Source: Chloroflexota bacterium
GTDB lineage: Bacteria > Chloroflexota > Anaerolineae > UBA4142
Reading direction: 5' to 3'
Assembly: GCA_016208315.1 (NCBI GenBank)
Contig: JACQYF010000105.1
Coordinates: forward strand, 1 to 48,733
DNA: 48,733 bases
Shown here: piece after piece, positions 26,079-33,544 of the stretch
How the letters are laid out: each line of letters opens with the position of its first letter
Position numbering within the stretch: position 1 is the stretch's first letter
Position numbers and translations under genes: made by a program
Notes under the pieces: model-generated
What the model saw: the letters and a program-made list of their open reading frames with translations, nothing else
Databases searched by the model: none
What the model was told of the DNA's origin: nothing

Positions 26079-27294
26079 TCGCCGTCCAAATTCCCACGAT
26101 CACCATCAGCGCGGCGCAGGCGATATAGACGATCGGCAAGCCCGCCAGCGGCATGATCGCATACGCGGCGAGTGGGCCGATCGCGCTTCCAAGGTCGCCT
26201 GCGGTGTACAGGATTCCCAAATTCGAGCCGTGCTGTTTCTCGCGCGCCAAGTCGCCGGCCAGCGCCGTCGCTAACGACTGAATGCTGCCCGCCGCCGCCG
26301 CGCCGACCACCGTGGCGACGATCACGGCCCCAACATTTGGCGCGGCGAGCAAACCAATGCCCAGCGCGCCCAGCCCCAGACTGAGCGCCAGCAATTCCCA
26401 GCGCCGTCCCGCCGCATCCGACCACATTCCGGCGAACGGCGCACCCACCAAGCTGATCAGCGTTCGACTCGCCAATAGTCCTCCCGTGACGCTCGCCACG
26501 CCGATTTGCCACGCGCCCAACTGGAATTCGGAACCCACGTTTGCCTGAATGACCAAGCCCAACGTTGCCGATATGACTCCCGCGGCCACCAAGCGATTCG
26601 TTCCGTACGCGGTCGCAATCGCCCACATGGCGGGCGAGACTGCGCGCCAACCCAGTCCGCGCGCGAGCGGTTGCGCCGCGACTCGCGCGCGATGGCTTCC
26701 CCCATGCCGATCGCTCAGCGCGGCAACCGCGGCGAGCGCGCCTATCGCCGAAATGCCCGCGCCAATCCACAGTCCTTCGCGATAGCCCACCGCATCGGTC
26801 AACACCCCGCCGCCAAACAATCCCAAGGTCGAGCCAAAGAAAAACCAGACTTGATAAATGCCGACCCATCGCCCACGCTGCGCCTCGGGTGCCATCTCCA
26901 AGACGATCGCGTTTCCGCCCACCCAAATGCCCGACCACGCCAGGCCCCACAGCAAACGCGCGAAAAACAGCACCGGCAGACCGGAAGCCAGCGCGTAAAT
27001 CGCAGTCGAGAGCGCTCCAATCCAGAGCGACCCAAGAAATAGCAAGCGGCGGTCTGCGACGCGATCATACAACCAGCCCGCCGGTCCGTTCGTCGCCAGC
27101 CGGATAACGCGATTGACGCTGAGGATAATTCCCACGCTGCCGAGCGCGATGCCGGCCTCCGCGGGATGAAGCGGCAGAACCGTGTACAAGGTTGCATCGC
27201 CCATCAACGAAAGCGCCATGCTCAAACCCAGCGGCCACAACGCCCGCGCCGCGCTCACCTCCGTCACTGCCACCCGTTCGATTTGTTCAGCCAA
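26059..27294 (-). CDS. MFS transporter
   Basis: About 411 residues with twelve predicted membrane helices. The loop between helices 2 and 3 carries NGPAGWLYDRVADRR, the major-facilitator motif A, with a second copy near the middle (GAPFAGMWSDAAGRR). The substrate is unknown; the drug-efflux-like DHA1 family is plausible. The start is uncertain: TTG 27292-27294 behind AGGTGGGGG is preferred, with TTG 27306 and two GTG codons as alternatives. The 3' end overlaps aceK by 20 bases on the other strand, and its 5' end lies in an inverted repeat shared with the end of elp3. Confidence 0.9.
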   Translation of the reverse strand: MAEQIERVAVTEVSAARALWPLGLSMALSLMGDATLYTVLPLHPAEAGIALGSVGIILSVNRVIRLATNGPAGWLYDRVADRRLLFLGSLWIGALSTAIYALASGLPVLFFARLLWGLAWSGIWVGGNAIVLEMAPEAQRGRWVGIYQVWFFFGSTLGLFGGGVLTDAVGYREGLWIGAGISAIGALAAVAALSDRHGGSHRARVAAQPLARGLGWRAVSPAMWAIATAYGTNRLVAAGVISATLGLVIQANVGSEFQLGAWQIGVASVTGGLLASRTLISLVGAPFAGMWSDAAGRRWELLALSLGLGALGIGLLAAPNVGAVIVATVVGAAAAGSIQSLATALAGDLAREKQHGSNLGILYTAGDLGSAIGPLAAYAIMPLAGLPIVYIACAALMVIVGIWTAIIGRAA

Positions 27295-27303
27295 CCCCCA
27301 CCT

Positions 27304-27374
27304 CAACGAATTCTCAACGAATAAACGAATACACCGCGTCGATCAAAATTCGTTTATTCGTTCAGGATTCGTTG
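27304..27374. repeat. Inverted repeat between elp3 and the MFS gene
   Basis: Arms 27304-27330 and 27348-27374 (27 bases, two mismatches). The right arm encodes the last residues of Elp3 (QRILNE), so this repeat, like the one at pgmB, extends into a coding end. Confidence 0.85.
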
Positions 27375-28982
27375 ACGCGTCATATACAACTCCCCCAGTT
27401 CAAAACCCAGCCGCCGATAATATTCCCGCGTGCCAATCGCCGAGATGACCGCGAGCCGCTTGACGCCCGCGCTCTTGGCGATACTCTCCGCGTGCTGAAT
27501 CAGCCGCGTGCCCAGGCCCAAATGCTGCGCCTCTCCCCGGCTCGATGCGCCGAGTTCGAGCGCGGGTCCGTATACGTGTACCTCGCGAATGACCGCCGCG
27601 TCCCAGAGTTCTTCAAGAATCTCCTCACGCCGCGCGTCCGGTGAGGCAATCGAAAGGCGCAGGAATCCTGCGAGTTTGCCGCGCGCGGTCAGATAGCTCA
27701 GAAAATATTCCGTCGTCGCGTCGGTGCGATAGGTCGTCACATCCAGCCGCAATTCGTCGGCGTCGACCTTTTCGCCGCGAATCTCGCGGCAGCGAATGCA
27801 ATGGCATTGCAACCCGCGCCGTTTCATCTCGCGCTGCACGACCTGCCGCAGGTGCGACGCGATACTTCCGGCCGCGACGTACTGCGACGGAATATCGCGC
27901 ATGACGCGATTCACGCGGCAGTACGGCGGAATGATGGTTTTACACGCGACGAGCAATTCGATCAACTCGTCGTCCGTGTACGGGCGATACTCGCCGCGCT
28001 GATAATACTTGACGAGTTCGGTCCCTTGAATCAGAGTACACGGATAGATCTTTAACTCGTCGGGGCGAAAGGCCGGATCGTCCCACAACCGCGCGAAATC
28101 GGCCCGATCGGATTGGGGCGTCGCGCCGAGCAGATTCGGCATCCAGTGCAAGTGCAGCTTGAAACCGGCGAGGCGCAGCAAACGCACCGCGCGCCGCGCG
28201 TCCTCGACCGTGTGCCCGCGCCGGTTCGCCGCGAGGATCGCGTCGTCGAGACTTTGCACGCCCAACTGCACCTTGGTCGCGCCGAGATAGCGCAGGCGGC
28301 GCACTTCGTCCATGTTGATATAGTCGGGCCGCGTTTCGACGACCAGACCCACACTGCGATGTTCGGCCGTTTCGTTCAAACGCTGCGCTTCCGGCAACGT
28401 GGCGGAGTCTTTGCCATTCATCGCGTCGAAGCAGCGGCGGATGAACCATTCTTGATACTTGTGGGGGTACGCCGACCAAGTCGCGCCCAAAATCAATAAC
28501 TCGATCTTGTCCGTGGGATGCGCTTCGTCGTTCAGCATTTGCAGGCGCATCGCGGTCTGGCGAAACGGGTCAAAGCGCGCCATCTTCGCGCGCTGTGCGC
28601 CCGGCTCTTCCGGCAAATAGCTGCGCGGCATCCCCTTGGCGTCGGGGCAAAAGATACAATCCGCCGGACAGGGATACGGGCCGGTCAGCACCGCGAACGG
28701 CGCGACGCCGGAGATGGTGCGGACGGGTGTGATGCGGAGCCGGTCAATGACCGTTGGCTCGAATGCGATCGCGCCGCGCGCGGTCAACTGCCGGTACGCT
28801 TCGATTATGCGGTCCTTCGGCAGCGGCACGTGTTGCGCGATCAACTGGGCAATGCGCGTGGCAGAAATGTCCTTTGTCTCGCGCAGCGCGACGAACAGCG
28901 CCAAGAGCGCATCGCGGTACTGCTCAAGGTCGCGTACCGCCTGCTGATTCGATTGGGCGCGGGCTAGCTCAAGGTCAATCAT
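27354..28982 (-). CDS. elp3: Elp3: radical SAM/GNAT tRNA U34 carboxymethyl transferase
   Basis: 542 residues, full length. Elp3 builds the 5-carboxymethyl group on wobble uridine of tRNA from acetyl-CoA by radical chemistry. Seen: the [4Fe-4S] binding PCPADCIFCP, the radical-SAM barrel (LILGATWSAYPHKYQ, VGLVVETRPDYI, KVQLGVQSLDD), Cys-rich HCIRCREIRG, and the C-terminal GNAT domain with HLGLGTRLIQHAE (acetyl-CoA loop) and GTREYYRRLGFEL. In bacteria it is restricted to a few phyla, among them Chloroflexota. The ATG overlaps the stop of the upstream small gene (TAATG), indicating translational coupling. A Trm9-like methyltransferase that could act on its product lies 640 bases upstream on the other strand. 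Confidence 0.96.
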   Translation of the reverse strand: MIDLELARAQSNQQAVRDLEQYRDALLALFVALRETKDISATRIAQLIAQHVPLPKDRIIEAYRQLTARGAIAFEPTVIDRLRITPVRTISGVAPFAVLTGPYPCPADCIFCPDAKGMPRSYLPEEPGAQRAKMARFDPFRQTAMRLQMLNDEAHPTDKIELLILGATWSAYPHKYQEWFIRRCFDAMNGKDSATLPEAQRLNETAEHRSVGLVVETRPDYINMDEVRRLRYLGATKVQLGVQSLDDAILAANRRGHTVEDARRAVRLLRLAGFKLHLHWMPNLLGATPQSDRADFARLWDDPAFRPDELKIYPCTLIQGTELVKYYQRGEYRPYTDDELIELLVACKTIIPPYCRVNRVMRDIPSQYVAAGSIASHLRQVVQREMKRRGLQCHCIRCREIRGEKVDADELRLDVTTYRTDATTEYFLSYLTARGKLAGFLRLSIASPDARREEILEELWDAAVIREVHVYGPALELGASSRGEAQHLGLGTRLIQHAESIAKSAGVKRLAVISAIGTREYYRRLGFELGELYMTRQRILNE

Positions 28983-29305
28983 TACGACCTTAAGATACTG
29001 CGGTCGTCAAGAAATTCTACAGGTTCTTTGTCTCGGCCGTGTTCCCACATCAGCGAGAAAAACCAAATACCACTTTCGCCGATGCAAAAATCAGCAGGCG
29101 TGAAGGTCATTTTGGAATCAAGTGGCGGTTCCGGTCGTTCTGGATTATATTCTGCCTGCCAACCGAACACCTCGCCTTGCCAAGGATTGCCTTCGGCGTT
29201 AAGTTTCTTGGCAACAGCACGCACGTCGTCGAGGTCGGGAACGAGGATAGGCACGAGAGGAGTATCCTCGGCGTGCGCTTTCACTCTTGCTTTAACGGTT
29301 ATCAC
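28982..29305 (-). CDS. Small hypothetical protein coupled to elp3 and DUF4160
   Basis: 107 residues starting at GTG 29303-29305 with AGAGAGG nine bases ahead; an earlier in-frame start (29371) would overlap the DUF4160 gene more deeply. It overlaps the end of the DUF4160 gene by 14 bases and the elp3 start by one. Sequence: soluble, alpha/beta, with PLVPILVPDLDDVRAVAKKL and a Trp-rich C-terminal part (GESGIWFFSLMWEHGRD). I do not recognise the family. As the partner of a DUF4160 protein it may be the second half of a small toxin-antitoxin-like pair. Confidence 0.6.
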   Translation of the reverse strand: MITVKARVKAHAEDTPLVPILVPDLDDVRAVAKKLNAEGNPWQGEVFGWQAEYNPERPEPPLDSKMTFTPADFCIGESGIWFFSLMWEHGRDKEPVEFLDDRSILRS

Positions 29306-29540
29306 GTTTCTTAACCTCTCTTTCCCATGCTGCCAACAGATCGCTTCTATACGCAACAATGATTCGCTCAATCTCGTTCAGGTCGTGCTGTCGAAAACCG
29401 CGCACCGTTGCCAATGACACTGGATTGAGCCAATACTTGGCTTCCATTCCGGCTTTTCCAGCATGAACGTGTGGCGGTTCGTTCAGGTCAGCTTCGTAAA
29501 ACCAGAATCTGTAACCTTTGACGCGGAGTACGACAGGCAT
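29292..29540 (-). CDS. DUF4160 protein
   Basis: 82 residues: MPVVLRVKGYRFWFYEADLN, then EPPHVHAGKAGMEAKYWL and HDLNEIERIIVAYRSDLLAAW. This is the DUF4160 pattern (FW.YS.EH.EPPHVHV, A.YWL.P). Such genes occur in two-gene units with a DUF2442 or other small partner and are suspected toxin-antitoxin or regulatory pairs; no activity is established. ATG 29538-29540 with GAGG eight bases ahead. Overlap with the next gene supports a shared unit. Confidence 0.75.
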   Translation of the reverse strand: MPVVLRVKGYRFWFYEADLNEPPHVHAGKAGMEAKYWLNPVSLATVRGFRQHDLNEIERIIVAYRSDLLAAWEREVKKRDNR

Positions 29541-29603
29541 ATTGTTTCCTCTTTGAAGATGCTTGTTTCCTTGTGACCTGCGACCTGCGACTTGCGACTT
29601 GTG

Positions 29604-29612
29604 TGTTATAAT
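29604..29612 (+). promoter_or_regulatory. Extended -10 promoter, leaderless start of the methyltransferase
   Basis: TGTTATAAT at 29604-29612 is an extended -10 (TGnTATAAT). The GTG start codon follows after seven bases with no ribosome binding site, so the transcript should begin at the codon. Confidence 0.65.
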
Positions 29613-29619
29613 CATACCC

Positions 29620-30339
29620 GTGAACCCCCAACTCGTCAAGCAATTGGTTGCGCTGAACCAGGCGTTTTACTCACGATTCGCGAACGAGTTTTCCGAGACG
29701 CGTTCGAGCGCGCAAATGCGGCTCAATCGCATCGTCAAGTACGTGTCCGACGGCGCGGCCGTGCTCGAAGTCGGCTGCGGGAATGGGCGGCTGGCCGAGC
29801 GGCTTGACCGCGATGCGCGCCCTCTGACTTACGTCGGGGTTGATGCGGCGCGGGAAATGGTCGAGATTGCGAACGCGCGCCGCGCTCACCTACATTTTGT
29901 GCGGGCCGAGTTTCGGGTGGCGGATATTACCGAGCCGGGCTGGAATCGCGACTTGGGTCACGCGCCGTTCGACATTGTCATCGCGCTGGCGGTGCTGCAC
30001 CATATCCCCAGCGTCGAGTTGCGCCAAGCGGTCCTGCGCGACATTTACGCGGTCTTGAAGCCGGGTGGCACGTTCGTGATGACGAATTGGCAGTTTATGA
30101 ATAACGACCGGATGCGGAAAAAGATCGAGGAATGGGGCACGCTGGGAATTGACGAGCGCGAGCTAGAAACCGGCGACGCGCTCTTGCGCTGGAAACGCGG
30201 GGGAACGGCATATCGCTATTGTCACTGGCTGAGCAGGAGCGAGGTGGAAGAATTGGCGGCGCAGAGCGGGTTTCAGGTAGTGCGGCAATTCTTTGCCGAT
30301 GCGGATTTGAATTTGTATAGTGTGTTGAAAGGTTTGTAG
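29620..30339 (+). CDS. Class I methyltransferase, Trm9/ALKBH8-like
   Basis: 239 residues from GTG 29620. The N-terminus LNQAFYSRFANEFSETR resembles the Trm9 start (YN.IA..FS.TR). The SAM-binding motif is VLEVGCGNGRLAERL, motif II YVGVDAAREMVEIA, then IVIALAVLHHIPSVELR and LKPGGTFVMTNW. The C-terminal YRYCHWLSRSEVEELAAQSG resembles the Trm9 end (RYYHvF..gEL..L). In eukaryotes Trm9 methylates cm5U34 of tRNA to mcm5U, exactly the product of Elp3. The adjacent elp3 supports, but does not prove, such a role; many generic methyltransferases share the core motifs. Its stop codon lies in one arm of an inverted repeat. Confidence 0.8.
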   Translation: MNPQLVKQLVALNQAFYSRFANEFSETRSSAQMRLNRIVKYVSDGAAVLEVGCGNGRLAERLDRDARPLTYVGVDAAREMVEIANARRAHLHFVRAEFRVADITEPGWNRDLGHAPFDIVIALAVLHHIPSVELRQAVLRDIYAVLKPGGTFVMTNWQFMNNDRMRKKIEEWGTLGIDERELETGDALLRWKRGGTAYRYCHWLSRSEVEELAAQSGFQVVRQFFADADLNLYSVLKGL

Positions 30340-30422
30340 GGGCGGGGTCACCCCGCCCTTGCTTCCGGTCCTGTCTGGCCGCGGAATACGCAAAGGGCGG
30401 GGTGACCCCGCCCCTACAAACC
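30331..30422. repeat. GTAGGGGCGGGG-type inverted repeat between convergent genes
   Basis: Arms 30331-30360 and 30393-30422 are exact reverse complements (30 bp) with nested palindrome GGGGCGGGGTCACCCCGCCC. The left arm contains the methyltransferase stop. Same family as 24241-24333. Confidence 0.9.
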
Positions 30423-30438
30423 CTTCGGGTATTTTCGA

Positions 30439-31698
30439 TCAATCCAAATCTTGCGCGCGAAACAAAACCTCGCCCGCGTGGGGGACGAGCAGCACACCCT
30501 CGGTCTCGCGCTCGGCCCACTCTTGCGGTTTGATCTCGCGATAGTCCGCGTAGCCGAGATTGATGCGGCGGCAGCGTTCTTCCGGGATGCCGGTCGCCAG
30601 CGTGACCTGAATGCGCGGTGTCTCAACGCGCGTGGCCGTATCATACGTGCCCGCGCCTTTGACGTGCGTGCTGTGCGCCGTGATCGTGCCCGGCACGTCT
30701 CTGTACTTGTCCCACTGCTTGAGGAAAAATTCTTTGACGTGATAGCCGACTTGATCAATCAGCTCGCCGTGCGTGTAGGAGACCTCGTGTAAGTGCGGCG
30801 CGTAGATAATGACTTCACCGCCCGCCGCGATCGCCGGCTCGGTCTTGTACATCGCCTTCGCGGCGGTCCAGAGATCGTCGTACATTTCCGAGGGCATCGA
30901 GAGGACGCGCTTGAACGCGTGCGGCACAAGGACGATATTCAGCACCGCCGATAGGTCCGCGGCCGCGCTCCACGCTTCGATGTACGGGCCGATGTACAAA
31001 CCGTGCAGGTCTTGGCCCTTGAGAACCTCGGCGATGCATAGCGTCGGACGCTGGACGAACTCGGCGGCGCGGTGAATTACGCGCCGGACCGGCGTATCTT
31101 TCACGCCGATAGTCCTCATGCTCGTGACGAGCGCGCCGAGCCAATGGGTCGCGTTAATAATATCCGCGCCCGCGATGCCGGGGAAGAAATATTTCGCGCC
31201 GCCGGAAAAGCCCACGACCTCGTGCGGGAACACCGGCCCGCAGATGACGAGTTGGTCGTAATCGTTGATCAACCGGTTGAGGCGGACCGGTATTTCCTGT
31301 TCGAGCAGGCCGCCCGTGATTTGCGCGACCTCGGCTTTGGAAATCGTGCCGATCTGTTCTAGCGCTTCGGGCTGGTCCCAACGGTGGTTGTAGATTTGGA
31401 CGTTGGGGTATTTTTCTTTGCGTTCGTCCGCCGATACGCCCACCAACTTGGCAATCGCCTCTTCAGACATTGCGGGATGCGTTCCCAGCGCGATCAAATA
31501 GTCCAGCCGAGCGGCCTTGCGCCCGAATTGCTCGTAGAGCAGACGGAACATCAACGGCGTCGGCGCGGTCCGCGTGCTGTCGGGAATAATCACCAACACG
31601 CGCTTGCCATCCAACCCCAACGAGTCAAACGCCTGCGCGATCAGTTGCCGCACGTCGTCAGCCGCGAGCACGTCAACGGTCGAACCCTTTCCGATCAT
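30439..31698 (-). CDS. larA: LarA-family nickel-dependent racemase/epimerase
   Basis: 419 residues. LarA enzymes use the nickel-pincer nucleotide to racemise or epimerise alpha-hydroxyacids. Seen: IIPDSTRTAP, ALGTHPAMSEEAI (catalytic His), and PHEVVGFSGGAKYFFPGIAG with the Lys that carries the cofactor, followed by NATHW (second His); the C-terminal domain has FFLKQWDKYRDVP and DLWTAAKAMYKT. All cofactor and catalytic residues I can judge are present. No larB, larC or larE (cofactor synthesis) and no lactate gene is nearby. It is the last gene of a hexuronate operon, its ATG overlapping the preceding stop (TGATG) behind GAGGAG, so a sugar acid such as mannonate/gluconate is a more likely substrate than lactate. 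Confidence 0.88.
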   Translation of the reverse strand: MIGKGSTVDVLAADDVRQLIAQAFDSLGLDGKRVLVIIPDSTRTAPTPLMFRLLYEQFGRKAARLDYLIALGTHPAMSEEAIAKLVGVSADERKEKYPNVQIYNHRWDQPEALEQIGTISKAEVAQITGGLLEQEIPVRLNRLINDYDQLVICGPVFPHEVVGFSGGAKYFFPGIAGADIINATHWLGALVTSMRTIGVKDTPVRRVIHRAAEFVQRPTLCIAEVLKGQDLHGLYIGPYIEAWSAAADLSAVLNIVLVPHAFKRVLSMPSEMYDDLWTAAKAMYKTEPAIAAGGEVIIYAPHLHEVSYTHGELIDQVGYHVKEFFLKQWDKYRDVPGTITAHSTHVKGAGTYDTATRVETPRIQVTLATGIPEERCRRINLGYADYREIKPQEWAERETEGVLLVPHAGEVLFRAQDLD

Positions 31699-32597
31699 CA
31701 GTTCTCCTCATCGCTACTTGCAAAGATAGCAAGTTTGTTTTCCACGTTCCCATTCTGATCCATGCGCGTCAGCCAAGACTGCTTGGACAAATCCAGAGTA
31801 CACGGGCCATAACTGCCGATTGTGATCGCGCGCTTGCGCGCCTGGGCTGCCAGCCGCTCAAGAACGCGCCGCAGGATTGCGCCTTTGAACGGCGTATACA
31901 TGAAAAAAACCGTCCCGTCCGAATAATCCGCGTTCCGCGCATCGGCATTGACAAATTCCACTCTCGAAAGCTCGAGTTGCGCCGCGCACCCCCGCGCGTA
32001 ATCGCAGTATGCCGACTCGAATTCGATTCCAATTGACTTGCACCCTGCAAGCAGATTGACCAGAACGGTAACTTGCCCCAACCCCGAGCCGAGATCGTAA
32101 AAGACATCACCTTTGCCAATCTTGCGAGCGAGTTCCAAAACAATTCGCGCGGGGGTGGGCTGATAGAAAACCATTTCCGGCTCGCGCGGTCGCGTTTCTG
32201 CCGGCGCGGTATCTCCCCGCAGCAAGCCATTCACGAAAACGTCAATCGCGTCGTACCCGTGCGCGTCACTCGCCGCCCCGGTATAGCGGAGCATTTCATT
32301 GCGAAACGCCGCGCCGGTACAGTTTCCCAAGCGAATCTGCTCGCGCAATCCGCGAAACAACGCTTGGTTGATCGCTTCCAAATCATTCTGCAAGCCCTCG
32401 GCGCGCCGCGACAACTCAGGCAAGTCGCCGAGCCCATCAAGCCGGTCGAGGATGCGAAATTCGATACGGTCAATTACCGCAACCCTCGCGGCGAAGTTGG
32501 TCATGTCGGCGAGTGACGCATCGTTCTCGATGTCTTGAATCTCTGACGCGATTTCTCGGAGAACCGTGCAATTGGGTGCCATGTGCCCTATGATCAC
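31698..32597 (-). CDS. Dot1-like class I methyltransferase
   Basis: 299 residues. An alpha-helical N-terminal half of about 150 residues (DLPELSRRAEGLQNDLEAIN...) precedes a Rossmann methyltransferase with DVFYDLGSGLGQVTVLVNLL and KSIGIEFESAYCDYA, the pattern of Dot1-like enzymes, plus FMYTPFKG at the place of motif IV. Substrate unknown. The start is taken as GTG 32595-32597, which overlaps the SDR stop (GTGA); ATG 32580-32582 is an alternative. It lies inside a hexuronate operon, where a protein or small-molecule methylation step is unexpected. Confidence 0.75.
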   Translation of the reverse strand: MIIGHMAPNCTVLREIASEIQDIENDASLADMTNFAARVAVIDRIEFRILDRLDGLGDLPELSRRAEGLQNDLEAINQALFRGLREQIRLGNCTGAAFRNEMLRYTGAASDAHGYDAIDVFVNGLLRGDTAPAETRPREPEMVFYQPTPARIVLELARKIGKGDVFYDLGSGLGQVTVLVNLLAGCKSIGIEFESAYCDYARGCAAQLELSRVEFVNADARNADYSDGTVFFMYTPFKGAILRRVLERLAAQARKRAITIGSYGPCTLDLSKQSWLTRMDQNGNVENKLAIFASSDEEN

Positions 32598-33427
32598 ACT
32601 CCGCTGTACGCCGAAAACCCGCCATCAATCGGCACGACCACGCCCGTCACAAACGCCGACGCGGGCGAGAGCAGCCACATGATCGTGCCCAACAAATCCT
32701 CGGGTTCGCCGAACCGCGCCATCGGCGTGTGATCCACAACTGCCTTGCCGCGCGGCGTCAATGCGCCGCTTTCCTGCTCGGTCAGCAAATAGCGATTCTG
32801 GTTCGTAATGAAAAAGCCGGGCGCAATCGCGTTGACGCGAATCCTGGGCGAGTACTCTTGCGCCATGTGCACGGCGAGCCATTGTGTGAAATTGCTCACG
32901 CCCGCCTTCGCTGCCGAGTACGCTGGAATGCGCGTCAAGGGCCGGAAGGCGTTCATCGAGGAAATGTTGATGATATTGCCTTCGCCACGCTCGGCCATCC
33001 CCTTGCCGAAAACCTGCGAAGGCAAAACCGTGCCGATAATGTTGAGATCAAATACCCAGCGCAGCGCGTCGGCGGGCAGATCGAAAAACGGGCTTTCGGC
33101 GCTCGTGGACGCCTTGGGGTGATTGCCGCCCGCGGCGTTTATGAGCGCGTCCACCCGCCCAAACTCTTTTTCGATAGTTTCCGCCGACTGCCGCAGCGAT
33201 TCCACATTCAGCACATCGCCGTATACAATAATCGCTCGGCCCACCGGCGATTTCAGCCGCTCGATCAGCCGGTCGGCCAGCGCAGGGTCGCGGTCCATAA
33301 TCGCCACATTCGCGTTGCAGCCGACCAGTGCGCACGCGATTTCGCCGCCCAGAATACCCGCGCCGCCGGTCACGACCACCGTCTTGCCGGTCAGATCGAA
33401 CATCTGGCTCAGTTCACTCAGGTTCAT
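32594..33427 (-). CDS. SDR oxidoreductase, fructuronate reductase (mannonate oxidoreductase) type
   Basis: 277 residues, short-chain dehydrogenase. Nucleotide loop VTGGAGILGGEIA, NAAGGNHPKA, the catalytic Ser in NIINISSMNAFRPLTRIPAY and YSAAKAG, and the C-terminal GFFITNQNRYLL, HTPMARFGEPEDLLGTIMWL and DGGFSAYSGV. These long motifs match the Bacillus YjmF/UxuB SDR group that reduces D-fructuronate to D-mannonate. Asp45-like acidic residue after beta-2 (AIMDRD) suggests NAD(H). GGAG lies six bases before the ATG. Upstream is uxaE, which makes D-fructuronate from D-tagaturonate, so the two form consecutive steps. Confidence 0.9.
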   Translation of the reverse strand: MNLSELSQMFDLTGKTVVVTGGAGILGGEIACALVGCNANVAIMDRDPALADRLIERLKSPVGRAIIVYGDVLNVESLRQSAETIEKEFGRVDALINAAGGNHPKASTSAESPFFDLPADALRWVFDLNIIGTVLPSQVFGKGMAERGEGNIINISSMNAFRPLTRIPAYSAAKAGVSNFTQWLAVHMAQEYSPRIRVNAIAPGFFITNQNRYLLTEQESGALTPRGKAVVDHTPMARFGEPEDLLGTIMWLLSPASAFVTGVVVPIDGGFSAYSGV

Positions 33428-33433
33428 TCCAAG

Positions 33434-33544
33434 CTCCAGGTCGCAGGTCGCAGGTCACAAGTCGCAGGTCACAAGTCACAGGTCGTAAGCCACAAATTCG
33501 AGTTTGCGTCCTGGGACCTGTAACCTGAGACTTTAGACCTGTGA
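33434..33544. repeat. AGGTCGCAGGTCACAAGTC repeat cluster
   Basis: Between uxaE and the SDR gene: at least six tandem variants of CAGGTCgCAGGTCaCAAGTC, followed by inverse copies (GACCTGTAACCTGAGAC, GACCTGTGAC) that can pair with them. The same words in reverse orientation occur at 29575-29600. No gene. Confidence 0.75.

Noticed and set aside
26036..26950. A 304-codon frame overlapping the MFS gene
   Set aside because: Gly/Arg-rich shadow of the transporter in another frame; no domain visible.
30439..31698. Taking the LarA homologue simply as lactate racemase
   Set aside because: No lactate or cofactor-synthesis genes are adjacent, and the operon is for hexuronates, so the substrate is left open.
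33434..33544. CRISPR-like direct repeats
   Set aside because: Words are short, imperfect and without spacers of even length; no cas genes nearby.
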